Source: DASZUK01 sp963745595
GTDB lineage: Bacteria > Actinomycetota > Acidimicrobiia > Acidimicrobiales > RAAP-2
DNA length: 64,000 bases
Direction of reading: 5' to 3'
Assembly (NCBI GenBank): GCA_963745595.1
Contig: CAVUYB010000010.1
Coordinates: 1-64,000 of the forward strand
Shown piece by piece: positions 10,769 to 20,596 of the stretch (position 1 is the stretch's first letter; each line of letters opens with the position of its first letter). Both the position numbers and the translations under genes were made by a program. Below the pieces are notes generated by a model, which did not search any database, had not been told where the DNA came from, and saw nothing but the letters and a program-made list of their open reading frames with translations.

Positions 10769-11964
10769 GTGCTGACTGCCGGAAGAGTCCGCCAAGCCGC
10801 TGCCATGATCCGAGCCGCGCTCACCGACCTCGCACCTGATGCCCTCTCCGGCGCCGAGGCCGCCGCGCTCGCTGCCGCCTGCGCTGACGCCGAGCGCTTG
10901 CTCGCCGCGACGAAGGCCCGACTCAGCCTGCGGGTCGCCGAGACCGACACCCACCGTGAGGCCGGGTACCGGACGGTCGCCGATTGGCTGGCTGCCATCT
11001 CCCGAACGCCAGTCCACCAGACCAAGGATCTCCTCCAAACCGCCGAGCAGGTCGCATCGAACCCACAGCTCGATGCCGCATGGACCCGCGGCGACCTCTC
11101 CGTCGCCCAGGCCAAGCTGATCGGGAACACCGCCAAGCTCGACCGGACGGCCACCGGCGCCCTCCTCGACACCGCGGCCGGCGGGTCGTACGCCGACGTC
11201 CGGGCTGCCGCGGAGAACGTGAAGCGACGGGTCCGCGGCGAGGACGGCGAGCAGGCCCGCGAGGCCAGGGCACACGCCGGCCGCTTCTGCCGTGTTTGGG
11301 AGCCCGACGGTGGTGGAACCCGTCTGGAAACGTGGTTGAGCAAACGGGACGGCGGCCGCCTGCTGGCTCGACTCGAAGCCGAGACCGAGATCGTCGTCCG
11401 GGAGGCCCGGGCGGCCGGCCTCCGGGAACCCCACGACCGCTACCGTGCCGACGCGCTCGTCCGGCTGCTCGGCCGGCCCGGCAGCGACTCGTGCCGGCAA
11501 CGGCGGGCCCGACGCCCACGTCCTCGTCCGAGTCGACGCCGCTGCCCTACGCCGCGGCGCCGTCGACGGTGACGAGGTCTGCGAGATCCGAGGCGTCGGA
11601 CCCGTGCCAGTCGCCACCGCCCGGGACCTGCTCGGCGACTGCCTCCTGAGCATCCTCGTCACCGACGGCATCGACGTTCGGACGGTTACGAGCCGACGGC
11701 GCACCATCCCCGCAGGCCTTCGGACCGCCCTCGTCGAGCGGGACCCGATCTGCGTCGTCCCCGGCTGCACGGTTGCCCACGGCCTGGAGATCGACCACTG
11801 GCGCGTCGACTTCGCCGACGGTGGTCCAACCGAGTTGGCCAACCTCGCCCGCGCTCTGCGCGGCCCACCACCGCCTGAAGACCGCCGCCGGCTGGCGACT
11901 AACCGGTGGTCCGGGCCGGTGGGGCTGGAAACGACCAAAACGACGGGCTCGGGCTCCGTCGTAG
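10769..11964 (+). CDS. DUF222 domain protein with HNH endonuclease domain (13E12-like), two frameshifts
   Basis: This belongs to the actinobacterial family often labelled 13E12 repeat or DUF222/HNH; its cellular role is not established. The N-terminal helical DUF222 part contains GYRTVADWLAAISR, DLSVAQAKLIGN and the helix-rich stretch to about residue 240. The HNH part has CVVPGC, GLEIDHW and, in a third frame, LCAAHHRLKTAAGW. The frame changes near 11490 (fits one extra T) and near 11855 (fits one extra G). Removing both gives an intact nuclease motif of about 400 residues. It starts with GTG 10769 after an A/T-richer stretch. Such genes are frequently multicopy and mobile-like. Confidence 0.82.
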
Positions 11965-11999
11965 GACTCGGTCAGCGTCGGCTGTCGACGATCTTTCCC

Positions 12000-12039
12000 T
12001 CGAGCCGCGTCAGCCGCGGTCGAGCCGCGTCAGCCGCGG
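12000..12039. repeat. 20-bp tandem duplication at a stop codon
   Basis: Two perfect 20-base copies (TCGAGCCGCGTCAGCCGCGG) lie head to tail. The left copy contains the stop codon of the minus-strand glycosyltransferase; the right copy encodes its last residues. Twenty is not a multiple of three, so the duplication leaves one copy out of frame. Confidence 0.85.
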
Positions 12040-13155
12040 ACGCCGAGCAAGCAGATCGACGAGCCGGTCGCCGGCACCGGCCAGGCCGAGCTCGGGCAAC
12101 CGCCGTCGGCCGGCGTCCACCAGAGCAGCCCGCCGCGCCGCGTCCACCTGCACGTCACGGACCGCGTCGGCCACGACCACCGGGTCCTTGTCGTCGAGGA
12201 GGACGCCGGCGTCGCCGAGCACCTCCGGGAGCGCCCCCTCGCGGTACGCCACCACCGGCAGGCCGTGGGCCATCGCCTCGACCACCGGCAGGCAGTAGCC
12301 CTCGTGCTCCGACGAGACGACGAGGACGTCCGCCGAGTCGTAGGCGTCCGCCAGCGCGGCGTCGGTGACCTTGCCGGCGAACTGCACCGCGTCGGCCAGC
12401 CCGAGATCGGCGACGTAGCGGTGGAGCGCGTCGACGTACGCCGGCAGCGCCGGCTTGCCGATCACCAGCAGCGTCGGCGTCGGCGTCGTGCCGAGCCCGG
12501 TAGGCCAGGAGCGCCGCCACCGTGTCTTCGACCGCCTTGTTCGGCGCCAGCCGTCCGACCGCCAGCCAACGCGCCCCCTTCTCGCGCTCTCGCCCGGTCG
12601 CCGACCACCGGCCGGTCGGGCGCCCGGCGCCGACTCGCCGTCGTTCGACCGATGGCCGGCCGGCTCGCCGTCGATCGACCGCCCGGTGTCGAGCAGTCCG
12701 ACGATCGGCGGCACGACCTCGGTCGCCGCGAACCCGGCCGCCGTCAGATCGGCCCGGTTGACCTCCGAGACCGCGACGCCGAGGACGGCCCGCTCGGCCA
12801 GGTCGGCCAGCTCCTGCTGGGCCCGAACCTGGTGCCGCGCCAACCCGTTGTCCCACGGCGCGAACAGCTCCGGCGGCGTGACGTTGTGGTAGTTCACGAC
12901 CAGCCGCCCGCTGGTCCTCAGCAACCGGTCCGCCAGCGCCGACGCGGTAGCGAACTGGTACACGAGCACGTCGTCCGGACGGTCCGCGTACGTCGACGCC
13001 GGCCGCGTCGAGCCGGCCGTCGCCGCGTCGTCGAGCTCGACGTAGATCTCCGACTCGACCCCCCTCGACCGGAGGATCCGCTGGACGGCCAGCGTGTGCT
13101 GGCCGACCGCATCGCCGACGTGGAGCATCGGCACGAACTGGTGGACCGACGTCAC
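12010..13155 (-). CDS. Glycosyltransferase family 4, internal out-of-frame segment
   Basis: This is a GT-B glycosyltransferase similar in plan to the one at 9.3 kb. The N-terminus is TSVHQFVPMLHVGDAVGQHTL and is followed by RLVVNYHNVTPPELF. The donor site has SSEHEGYCLPVVEAMAHGLPVV and a glycine-rich DAGVLLDDKDP stretch. Between about 12610 and 12490 the correct protein (ARWLAVGRLAPNKAVEDTVA) is in another frame, so two compensating indels flank the phosphate-binding loop. GTG 13155 overlaps the stop of the upstream methyltransferase by four bases, giving a two-gene operon. The GNDGES-like linker at about residues 190-215 is unusually hydrophilic. Confidence 0.83.
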   Translation of the reverse strand: MTSVHQFVPMLHVGDAVGQHTLAVQRILRSRGVESEIYVELDDAATAGSTRPASTYADRPDDVLVYQFATASALADRLLRTSGRLVVNYHNVTPPELFAPWDNGLARHQVRAQQELADLAERAVLGVAVSEVNRADLTAAGFAATEVVPPIVGLLDTGRSIDGEPAGHRSNDGESAPGARPAGGRRPGESARRGRVGWRSDGWRRTRRSKTRWRRSWPTGLGTTPTPTLLVIGKPALPAYVDALHRYVADLGLADAVQFAGKVTDAALADAYDSADVLVVSSEHEGYCLPVVEAMAHGLPVVAYREGALPEVLGDAGVLLDDKDPVVVADAVRDVQVDAARRAALVDAGRRRLPELGLAGAGDRLVDLLARRPRLTRLDRG

Positions 13156-14177
13156 CGCCGCCCTCGGACCGCGTACGTGCTCCCCGCCCCGACGACCGTC
13201 GCCACGTCGACGTAGCCGGCCCGAGCCAGCAGCATCTCCCACGTCGCCGGATGCAGCGGGCGTCCCGGTACGAGGTCGCGGGCCACCGCGTCCCACGCCT
13301 CTTCGACCACCTCCGGACGGGTCCCGATGATCATCACGGCCCCGCCGTCGCCGAGACGGTCAGTGGCCGTCGCCAGCAGACCGACCTGCTCGTCGACCGG
13401 CACCCGGTCGACGACACCGGCCAGGACGATGCCGCCGAGCGACCCGGACGGGACGGACTCGAGCAGCTCGCGGACCGATCCGACATGGACGTCGAGCCCC
13501 GCCTCCGCCGCGCCCCACGCCACCGCGCCCCTCGGCTCGGCCACCCGGACCGACATGCCGGCGCCGGCCAGCGAGCGGGCCACTCCGCGGCCGCACTCGC
13601 CGACGACCACCGGGCCGCCCGCCGTGCCCATCCACTCGACCGCCGCCGCCGCCCACTCGTCGGTGGCCGGTGGTTCGACCAACCACGCCATGCCGTCCAC
13701 CGGGTTGTCCCGGCGGTCCCGGCGCCCCTCCAGCTCCTCGACCCGGGCCGCCAGGAACCGCAGCGCCTCGACCATCGCCGCGAACCCCTCCCGGACCGCA
13801 CCCAAGCCCTTGCGCAGCTCCTCCCGCGTCGCGTCGCCGGCCGCCGTGGCCGCCCGGGCCGCGATCCACGGTTCGATCCGTGACAGCAGATGCCGGTCGG
13901 CCGCCTCCCGGACCGCTCCGCGGGGCGCGGGGGGCGGCGGTGGTGGCGGCGGCGGGGGGTCCGGCACGGTCACCTTTTCCAACCGCCCGAACGCGGCGGA
14001 GAAGTTCCAACGGTCCGTTCCCTGGGGCCGGAGCCGGCGGAACGCGGCCGCCAGATCCTCCAAGAAGGCCGGCGACGGAGGCGACGGCAGAGGCGACGGC
14101 GGCGAGGAAGAGTCGCTTTTCCGATCGGGGTCCGGGGTAGATTGAGCGCCGCTTGTCCCCGTCCCGACATCCGTCAC
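13152..14177 (-). CDS. SAM-dependent methyltransferase-like protein with polyproline linker
   Basis: The C-terminal ~180 residues form a Rossmann-like methyltransferase-type domain: GGPVVVGECGRGVARSL as a motif I-like loop, a LGGIVLAGVVDRVPVD segment and a RPLHPATWEMLLARAGY end that is nearly repeated in the protein at 25.9 kb (RPLRPATWAHLLPSLGY). The N-terminal part is Ser/Pro-rich, followed by ten consecutive prolines near residues 75-84 and a long helical region. Polyproline would need EF-P. A -10 TAAGAT lies eight bases before the GTG start. It precedes a glycosyltransferase, so it probably modifies the same glycan; the substrate is unknown. Confidence 0.7.
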   Translation of the reverse strand: MTDVGTGTSGAQSTPDPDRKSDSSSPPSPLPSPPSPAFLEDLAAAFRRLRPQGTDRWNFSAAFGRLEKVTVPDPPPPPPPPPPAPRGAVREAADRHLLSRIEPWIAARAATAAGDATREELRKGLGAVREGFAAMVEALRFLAARVEELEGRRDRRDNPVDGMAWLVEPPATDEWAAAAVEWMGTAGGPVVVGECGRGVARSLAGAGMSVRVAEPRGAVAWGAAEAGLDVHVGSVRELLESVPSGSLGGIVLAGVVDRVPVDEQVGLLATATDRLGDGGAVMIIGTRPEVVEEAWDAVARDLVPGRPLHPATWEMLLARAGYVDVATVVGAGSTYAVRGRR

Positions 14178-14308
14178 GGCTGGCGATCTTAACGGGCGCC
14201 CGTAGTGTCATGGCCGTTGGACAGCGTTTCAACCACCGGGATCGGGTCAACGAAGCACGCCATCCGTCACCAACGCTCGGCCGCGAGCCTTGACAAAAGG
14301 GAGCGCAG

Positions 14309-16572
14309 ATGACAGCACGTAGGCACGTTCGAGCCGCCGTCGCGGCAGTTGCCGCCATCACCGGAGGAGGGCTCGCCGTCCTCGGCGCCAGCGCCGTTCC
14401 GGCGCTCGGCGGCGCACCGGCCGCCGGGGCCGCGACAATCAACTTCGGCAATCCGACGTGGACCGTCGGACCGCTGAACGACGCCGGCAAGCCAATCGCG
14501 CTGTCGTCGCCCAACGAGGCGACACTGCCCGGCGGGCCCGCCGTCGTCGTCGGCGACGAGTCCGGCAACGTCTACGCCTACAACCTCGCCTCCGGCGCGC
14601 CGGTCTGGACGTACAACACCGGTGCCCCCGTCGACTCGACCCCGTCGGTGGCCGCCGACGACGGCCGGGAGCTCGCTCGACTCCGTCTTCGTCGGCACCG
14701 GCAACGCCGGCAGTCCGTTCTCCGGTGGCTACCAGGCCGTGAGCCCGAGCGGTGGCGACAAGTGGTTCGTGCAGGCGACGAACCCACCGACCGACAGCAA
14801 CGCCCGCAACGGCGTCCAGGCGTCGATGGCCGTCGGCAACCTGCAGAGCGGCCTCGACGTCGTCGCCGGCTCGCTCGGCGAGAACCAGTACGCCATGACA
14901 GCCGGCAGCGGTGGCGTCCTGAACGGGTTCCCGTGGTACCAGGGCGACAGCGACTTCACCACCCCCGCCCTCGCCGACCTCTACGGCAACGGACAGACCG
15001 AGATCGTCGAGGGCGGCGACTCGACGGCTGGCAACTCGTACACAACGCCGTACGCCAACGGTGGCCACATCCGCGTCCTCGCGCCGACCGGGAACGCCGG
15101 CCAGCCGAAACCCAACGGTGGCCTCGTCTGCCAGTACACAACGAACGAGACCGTCGAGTCGTCGCCCGCCGTCGGCCAGTTCCTCGCCGGCTCCGCCGTC
15201 GGCATCGTCGCCGGCACCGGCGCCACGTTCAACCAGTCCAACACCAACCAGCTGCTCGCCCTCAACACCAGCTGCGGGCTCCAGTGGACGGCGACGCTCA
15301 ACGGCAACACCAAGAGCAGCCCGGCCCTCGCCGACGTGCTCGGCAACGGCCAGCTCCAGGTCGTCGAGGGCACCGACAACGGCCGGAGCGGATCGGTGTA
15401 CGCCCTCAACGGCGCCAACGGCTCCGTCGCCTGGAGCACGTCGGTCGGCCGGGTCATCGGCTCCGTCGTGACCGCCGACCTCGGCTCCGGCTACCAGGAC
15501 GTCCTCGCCCCGACCGTCAACGGCGTCGTCGTCCTCGACGGCAAGACCGGGAGCGTCATCACGACGCTGCAGTCGAACACCGGCTTCCAGAACTCGCCGC
15601 TGATCACGAAGGACCCGAACGGGACGATCGGGATCACCCTGGCCGGCTACCAGGGCTCCGGGAGCTTCATCTACCACTACGAGATCGGCGGCTCGAACGG
15701 CTCCGTCGTCAACGAGCCCGGCGCCTGGCCGCAGTTCCACCACGATGCCCAGCTCACCGGGAACGCCGGCACCCCGCCACCGGTCGTGAACGTGCCCTGC
15801 ACAGCGCCGGCCGGCGCCCCGAACGGCTACTACCTGTCCGCCTCTGACGGCGGGATCTTCAGCTACGGCAACCTGCCGTTCTGCGGGTCGACCGGCAACC
15901 TCGTCCTCAACCAGCCGGTCGTCGGCATGGCCGTCACCAGGAACGGCGGCGGGTACTGGGAAGTCGCCAAGGACGGCGGCCTCTTCGCCTTCGGCGACGC
16001 CCCGTTCTACGGCTCGATGGGCGGCAAGCCGCTGAACCAGCCGGTCGTCGGCATGGCCGCCAATCCGAACGGCAACGGCTACTGGGAGGTCGCCGTCCGA
16101 CGGCGGGCTCTTCGCCTTCGGCACAGCGCCGTTCTACGGCTCGATGGGCGGCAAGCCGCTGAACCAGCCGATCGTCGGCATGGCGGCCACGCCCGACGGC
16201 AAGGGCTACTGGCTCGTCGCGTCCGACGGCGGGCTCTTCGCCTTCGGCGACGCCCACTTCTACGGCTCGATGGGCGGCAAGCCGCTGAACCAGCCGGTCG
16301 TCGCCCTGGCCGCCAACGCCAACGGCAACGGGTACTGGGAGGTCGCCGCCGACGGTGGCATCTTCGCCTTCGGCACAGCGCCGTTCTACGGCTCGATGGG
16401 CGGCAAGCCGCTGAACCAGCCGATCGTCGGCATGCAGGCCGTCGCCGGCGGCTCCGGGTACCGCTTCGTCGCCGCCGACGGTGGCATCTTCGCCTTCGGC
16501 ACAGCGCCGTTCTACGGCTCGATGGGCGGCAAGCCGCTCAACAAGCCGATCGTCGCCATGGCCGGCTTCTGA
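14309..16572 (+). CDS. Secreted double beta-propeller protein 1 (FG-GAP/VCBS-like plus six DGG-F repeats), two frameshifts
   Basis: The product is exported: a signal peptide spans about residues 1-42, ending in GGAPAAGAA. The N-terminal ~450 residues look like an FG-GAP/VCBS or PQQ-type propeller, with repeated SSPALADVLGNGQ and VVEGTDNG-like blade motifs. A short Pro/Cys linker leads to six ~42-residue units of the form DGG(I/L)FAFGxAPFYGSMGG. Frames change near 14670 (fits one extra G) and 16095 (fits one extra T); the paralogue just downstream confirms the continuous protein. AGGGAG precedes the ATG. Function is unknown; surface location and ligand or glycan binding are inferences. The repeat units are almost identical in DNA, so unequal recombination is possible. 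Confidence 0.8.
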
Positions 16573-16606
16573 CCGATCGGGCTGGTCGACCTGTCCTGAC
16601 GACCGT

Positions 16607-16648
16607 CCAGCGCAGAGAGGGCGCCTTTGCGCACCTTCCCTGCGCTGG
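16607..16648. terminator. Stem-loop between the two propeller genes
   Basis: The outer arms CCAGCGCAG and CTGCGCTGG pair perfectly, and an inner GCGC-CTTT-GCGC hairpin extends the structure. It lies 35 bases after the first propeller gene and ends one base before the TACGTT -10 box of the second. It could terminate the first transcript. Confidence 0.6.
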
Positions 16649-16661
16649 TACGTTTCGAGGC

Positions 16662-18953
16662 TTGAGACGCGCTCCTGCCCTCCGCCTGGCCGGGCTCGCC
16701 CTGGCCCTCGTCTGCACCACGACCGGATGGACGGCCCTCACCGGATGGACGGCCCTCGGGGCCTCCCCCGCCGGTGCCGCGACAACAGCGCTCAGCGCGG
16801 CCCTGAAGAACCCCGTCTGGCACGTCACACTGCCCGACGCCGGTCACCCGATCGCCGAGTCGTCACCCAACGTCGCCACCCTCGACGGCGGCGGCTCCGC
16901 CGTCGTCGTCGGTGACCGGGCCGGAAAGGTCTACGCCTACCACCTCCAAGGCGGCTCTCCCGTCGGCGGTTGGCCGACCCAGGACGGCGGCGCGCCGATC
17001 GACGCCACCCCGTCCGTCGCCACCCTCGGCGGCAGCAGCCTCGACAGCGTCTTCGTCGGGTCCGGCAACGCCACACATCCGACAGTCGGCGGCTACCAGG
17101 CCTACGGCCCGTCCGGCAACGGCCTCTGGAACGCCGCGGTCGTCGACCCGGCCTCGGACACACAGCCGGCCCAGGGCGTCCAGGCGTCGCTGGCCGTCGG
17201 CAACCTCCAGGGGAGCACCGACGTCGTCGCCGGCTCGCTCGACCAGGAGGAGTACGCCCTCGACGCCGGCAGCGGGTCCACGCTGAAGGGCTGGCCGTTC
17301 TTCACCTCCGACAGCGTCTTTTCGACCGCCGCCCTCGCCGACCTGTACGGCACCGGCCAGACCGAGGTCGTCGAAGGCGGCGACCAGACCGGCGGGTTCG
17401 GCAACGGCCGGACGTACACCCAGGGCGGGCACCTGCGCATCCTCAACAGCCAGGGCGGGCTCATCTGCCACTACGACACCAACCAGACCGTCCATTCGTC
17501 GCCCGCGGTCGGCGGCTTCCTGGCCGGCGGGGCGACCGGGATCGCCGTCGGGACCGGGTCGTACTTCGGCGGCGCCTCCGACTCGGACACCCTGAAGGCG
17601 TTCAACAGCGACTGCGGCCTGCAGTGGTCGACGACGCTCCCCGGCTACACGACAAGCAGCCCGGCCCTCGCCGACCTGACCGACAACGGAACGCTCGACG
17701 TCGTCGAGGGCGTGACCACGTCGAGCGGCCAGGGGGCCGTCTCGGCCGTGACAGGGGCGACCGGCAAGGTGCTCTGGACCACGCCGGTCCCCGATGCCGT
17801 CCTCGGGTCCGTCGTCACGTTCGACATGGCCGCCACAGGCCACGAGGACGTCCTCGTGCCCATGTACCCGACGAGCGGCGCACCGACAGCCCAGGGCGTC
17901 GACGTGCTCAACGGGACCACCGGGGCCGTCATCACCTCCTTCGCCACCAACCTCGGCTTCCAGAACTCGCCCCTCGTCACCGACGACCCGACAGGGAGCA
18001 TCGGGATCACCGTCGCCGGCTACGGCGGCGCCACAGACGTCGGCTGGATCGAGCACTACGTCATCCCCGGGACGGACGGCGCGGCGGCCGTCGGCAACGG
18101 CGCGTGGCCCGAGTTCCACCACGACCCGCAGCTGACCGGCAACGCCGGCGGCACGCCCGCCGCCGGGTCGGTGCCCGCCTGCTCGATCCCCTCCGGTGCT
18201 CTGCAGGGCTACAACCTCGTCGCCAGTGACGGCGGCGTCTTCTCGTTCGGCGGCACGCCGTTCTGCGGGTCGACGGGCGGGATGACCCTGAACGCGCCGA
18301 TCGTCGGGATGGCGATGGCCTCGAACACCGGCGGCTACTGGTTCGCGGCGTCCGACGGCGGCGTCTTCGCCTATGGCGGCGCCCAGTTCTACGGCTCGAT
18401 GGGCGGTCGGCCGCTGAACGAACCGATCGTCGCCATCGCCGCCACCCCCGACGGCCAGGGCTACTGGCTCGTCGCGTCCGACGGTGGGATGTTCGCCTTC
18501 GGCGACGCGCAGTTCTACGGCTCGATGGGCGGCCGCCCGCTGAACCAGCCGATCGTCGGCATGGAACCGACCACCGACGGGCTCGGCTACCGGCTCGTCG
18601 CGGCCGACGGCGGGATCTTCGCCTTCGGGCCGGACGCCCAGTTCTTCGGCTCGATGGGCGGCAAGCCGCTCGTCGCCCCGATCGTCGGTCTGGCCGACGA
18701 CGTCGCCACCGGCGGGTACTGGGAGGTCGCGGCCGACGGCGGCATCTTCGCCTTCGGCGCCACATTCTTCGGCTCGATGGGCGGTCGGCCGCTCGTCGCC
18801 CCGATCGTCGGCATGGCCGCCAGCCTGAACGGTTACGGCTACCGCTTCGTCGCCGCCGACGGCGGCATCTTCTCCTTCGGCGACGCCACATTCTACGGAT
18901 CGATGGGCGGACGGCCCCTCAACCGACCGATCGTCGGCCTCGCCGGAACCTGA
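16662..18953 (+). CDS. Secreted double beta-propeller protein 2 (FG-GAP/VCBS-like plus six DGG-F repeats)
   Basis: This is an intact paralogue of the preceding gene, 763 residues. TTG 16662 is chosen because TACGTT ends seven bases upstream and LRRAPALRLAGLALALVC starts a signal peptide; the same frame is open far upstream but only as out-of-frame DNA of the first gene. The signal region contains an 18-bp tandem duplication (TGWTAL twice). The N-terminal propeller has repeated SSPAVGGFLAG, SSPALADLTDNG and QNSPLVTDDPTG-like elements, ending AWPEFHHDPQLTGNAG as in protein 1. The C-terminus has six ~42-residue DGG(V/I/M)F units. It probably acts at the cell surface; no enzymatic residues are recognised. 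Confidence 0.82.
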   Translation: MRRAPALRLAGLALALVCTTTGWTALTGWTALGASPAGAATTALSAALKNPVWHVTLPDAGHPIAESSPNVATLDGGGSAVVVGDRAGKVYAYHLQGGSPVGGWPTQDGGAPIDATPSVATLGGSSLDSVFVGSGNATHPTVGGYQAYGPSGNGLWNAAVVDPASDTQPAQGVQASLAVGNLQGSTDVVAGSLDQEEYALDAGSGSTLKGWPFFTSDSVFSTAALADLYGTGQTEVVEGGDQTGGFGNGRTYTQGGHLRILNSQGGLICHYDTNQTVHSSPAVGGFLAGGATGIAVGTGSYFGGASDSDTLKAFNSDCGLQWSTTLPGYTTSSPALADLTDNGTLDVVEGVTTSSGQGAVSAVTGATGKVLWTTPVPDAVLGSVVTFDMAATGHEDVLVPMYPTSGAPTAQGVDVLNGTTGAVITSFATNLGFQNSPLVTDDPTGSIGITVAGYGGATDVGWIEHYVIPGTDGAAAVGNGAWPEFHHDPQLTGNAGGTPAAGSVPACSIPSGALQGYNLVASDGGVFSFGGTPFCGSTGGMTLNAPIVGMAMASNTGGYWFAASDGGVFAYGGAQFYGSMGGRPLNEPIVAIAATPDGQGYWLVASDGGMFAFGDAQFYGSMGGRPLNQPIVGMEPTTDGLGYRLVAADGGIFAFGPDAQFFGSMGGKPLVAPIVGLADDVATGGYWEVAADGGIFAFGATFFGSMGGRPLVAPIVGMAASLNGYGYRFVAADGGIFSFGDATFYGSMGGRPLNRPIVGLAGT

Positions 18954-18996
18954 CCGTCCATCCCGATCACCCGCTTCCCGGTGCAGTATTTCCGAG

Positions 18997-20583
18997 ATGC
19001 GGGGCGGGATTTACCGGATGCGGGGCCGGCGGCACACCGGGCGAGGCGAACGAACGGTCCGTGGCCTGGCGGTCGTCCTGTCGCTCGGGGCCACGGCCGC
19101 CGTCCTGACGTCGTGCAGTAGCGCGCCTCGACCGGCCGCCGCCCCGTCGTACGCCAGGGCCAGTTCGGGCGAGCCCCCACAACCGCCGACGCAGGGTCCT
19201 CAGCCGAACCCGAACGGCCGAGGGTCCGTGCATCTGAACATCGTCAACGGGCTGCTCGACGGCTCGGCTATCTACAACGGCGACTTCGCTGACCCCTTCG
19301 CCCTGCACGTCGGGGCAACCGTCTACGTGTACGCGTCCGACACGACGACCGCCCACATCCCGGTGCTCGCCGCCGACCCCACCACCGACTTCGCCGGCCA
19401 GTACCTCGGCGACGCCCTGCCGACCCTCCCCTCGTGGACCTTCCCCGGCTACCAGTGGGGCCCGGCCGTCTGGGCCCGACCGGACGGAACCTACGTCCTC
19501 TACTACGCCACCCCCGACCAGGCCCCGTCGTCGGCGTGCATCGCCGACGCCCAGCGGGCGCACGTCACCGCCGGGCTCTGTTACCTCGCCTGGAGCAAGG
19601 AGAGCCGCCAGTGCCTCTCCCGGGCGGTTGCCTCGTCGCCGACCGGGCCGTTCGTCGACGACTCGACCGGTCCGTTCATCTGCCCCCGCCGACAGGGCGG
19701 GGCGATCGACCCGAGCGTGTTCGTGTCGGCCGACGGGACGCCGTACCTCGTCTGGAAGAGCGACGGCAACGGCTACGGGCTCCCGACCGCCATCTACTCG
19801 GAGCGGCTGACGAGCGACGGCCTGGCGGTCGCCGGGCCGCCGCACCGGTTGATCGGCGCCACCCAGCCATGGGAGGGAAATCTGGTCGAGGGACCGTCGA
19901 TGGTCGAGGCCGGCGGTGCCTACTGGCTCTTCTACTCCGCCAACGACTGGGATACCCCCAACTACGCCATCGGCGTCGCCCGCTGCCGGACCGTCGACGG
20001 CCCCTGCCAAAAGCCGCTCGACCACCCCCTGCTCTCCACCGCCAACGACCCCGCCAACGACCAGGGCCCGGGCGGCCAGGAGTTCCTCGACGTCGGTGGG
20101 TTCGTCTGGATGGTCCACCACGGCTGGCTGCCCGGGCAGGCCGGCACGCCCAACGGCCAGCGGCGCCTGTACGTCGACCTCGTCGCCTTCGACGGGCCGC
20201 ACGGCCAGCCCGCCCTCGCCGCCGGCCCGTTGGCCGCCGCGCTGGCCGACGTCATCGACGGCGCCACGGTTCCGGGCCAGCCGACCAACCCGCCGGACGC
20301 GTACCTCGACGAGGTCCATGCCAGCGCGTCGCCGTACGCCAAGCAGTCCGACCGCGCCCTGCTCGCGCTCGGGCACGGCACGTGCACGTCGCTCGGCGGT
20401 TCGCAGACCGCCGCCGAGGGCGAGAAACTCGTCGACGGCGCTCTGCGGAAAGGCGCCGACCCGCTCGGTCGGGCGGTACCGGTCGCCTTCGCCGTCCAGC
20501 AGCTCTGCCCGCAGTACTTGCCCGGCCTCCGCCAGGACGCTCCAGTCGATGCTCTATCACTAGGGATCACCAGGGTGACCTGA
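18997..20583 (+). CDS. GH43-like secreted lipoprotein with DUF732-like tail
   Basis: A lipoprotein signal ends in the lipobox LTSC at Cys40 (or Cys33 if the in-frame ATG at 19018 is the start). The main domain is a five-bladed glycoside hydrolase family 43-type fold. Candidate catalytic acids are Asp in NGDFADPF, Asp in GGAIDPSVFV and Glu in VEGPSMVEAGG, with WGPAVWARPDG and YWLFYSANDW typical of the family. Retained acids suggest real arabinanase- or xylosidase-like activity on a polysaccharide. The last ~80 residues resemble the mycobacterial DUF732 helical domain (GTCTSL, VQQLCPQYLP). It sits 43 bases after a propeller gene and 13 before the next gene, so it may share their transcript. Confidence 0.78.
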   Translation: MRGGIYRMRGRRHTGRGERTVRGLAVVLSLGATAAVLTSCSSAPRPAAAPSYARASSGEPPQPPTQGPQPNPNGRGSVHLNIVNGLLDGSAIYNGDFADPFALHVGATVYVYASDTTTAHIPVLAADPTTDFAGQYLGDALPTLPSWTFPGYQWGPAVWARPDGTYVLYYATPDQAPSSACIADAQRAHVTAGLCYLAWSKESRQCLSRAVASSPTGPFVDDSTGPFICPRRQGGAIDPSVFVSADGTPYLVWKSDGNGYGLPTAIYSERLTSDGLAVAGPPHRLIGATQPWEGNLVEGPSMVEAGGAYWLFYSANDWDTPNYAIGVARCRTVDGPCQKPLDHPLLSTANDPANDQGPGGQEFLDVGGFVWMVHHGWLPGQAGTPNGQRRLYVDLVAFDGPHGQPALAAGPLAAALADVIDGATVPGQPTNPPDAYLDEVHASASPYAKQSDRALLALGHGTCTSLGGSQTAAEGEKLVDGALRKGADPLGRAVPVAFAVQQLCPQYLPGLRQDAPVDALSLGITRVT

Positions 20584-20596
20584 AGGAGGCTCGACC

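Noticed and set aside
14291..14309. TTGACA next to the start of propeller gene 1 as a -35 box
   Set aside because: Only about 18 bases separate it from the ATG, leaving no room for a -10 and start site.
14622..18953. Single 1443-residue open frame covering both propeller genes
   Set aside because: Between about 16095 and 16660 it is out of frame with the repeat homology; two separate genes with their own signal peptides are a better reading.
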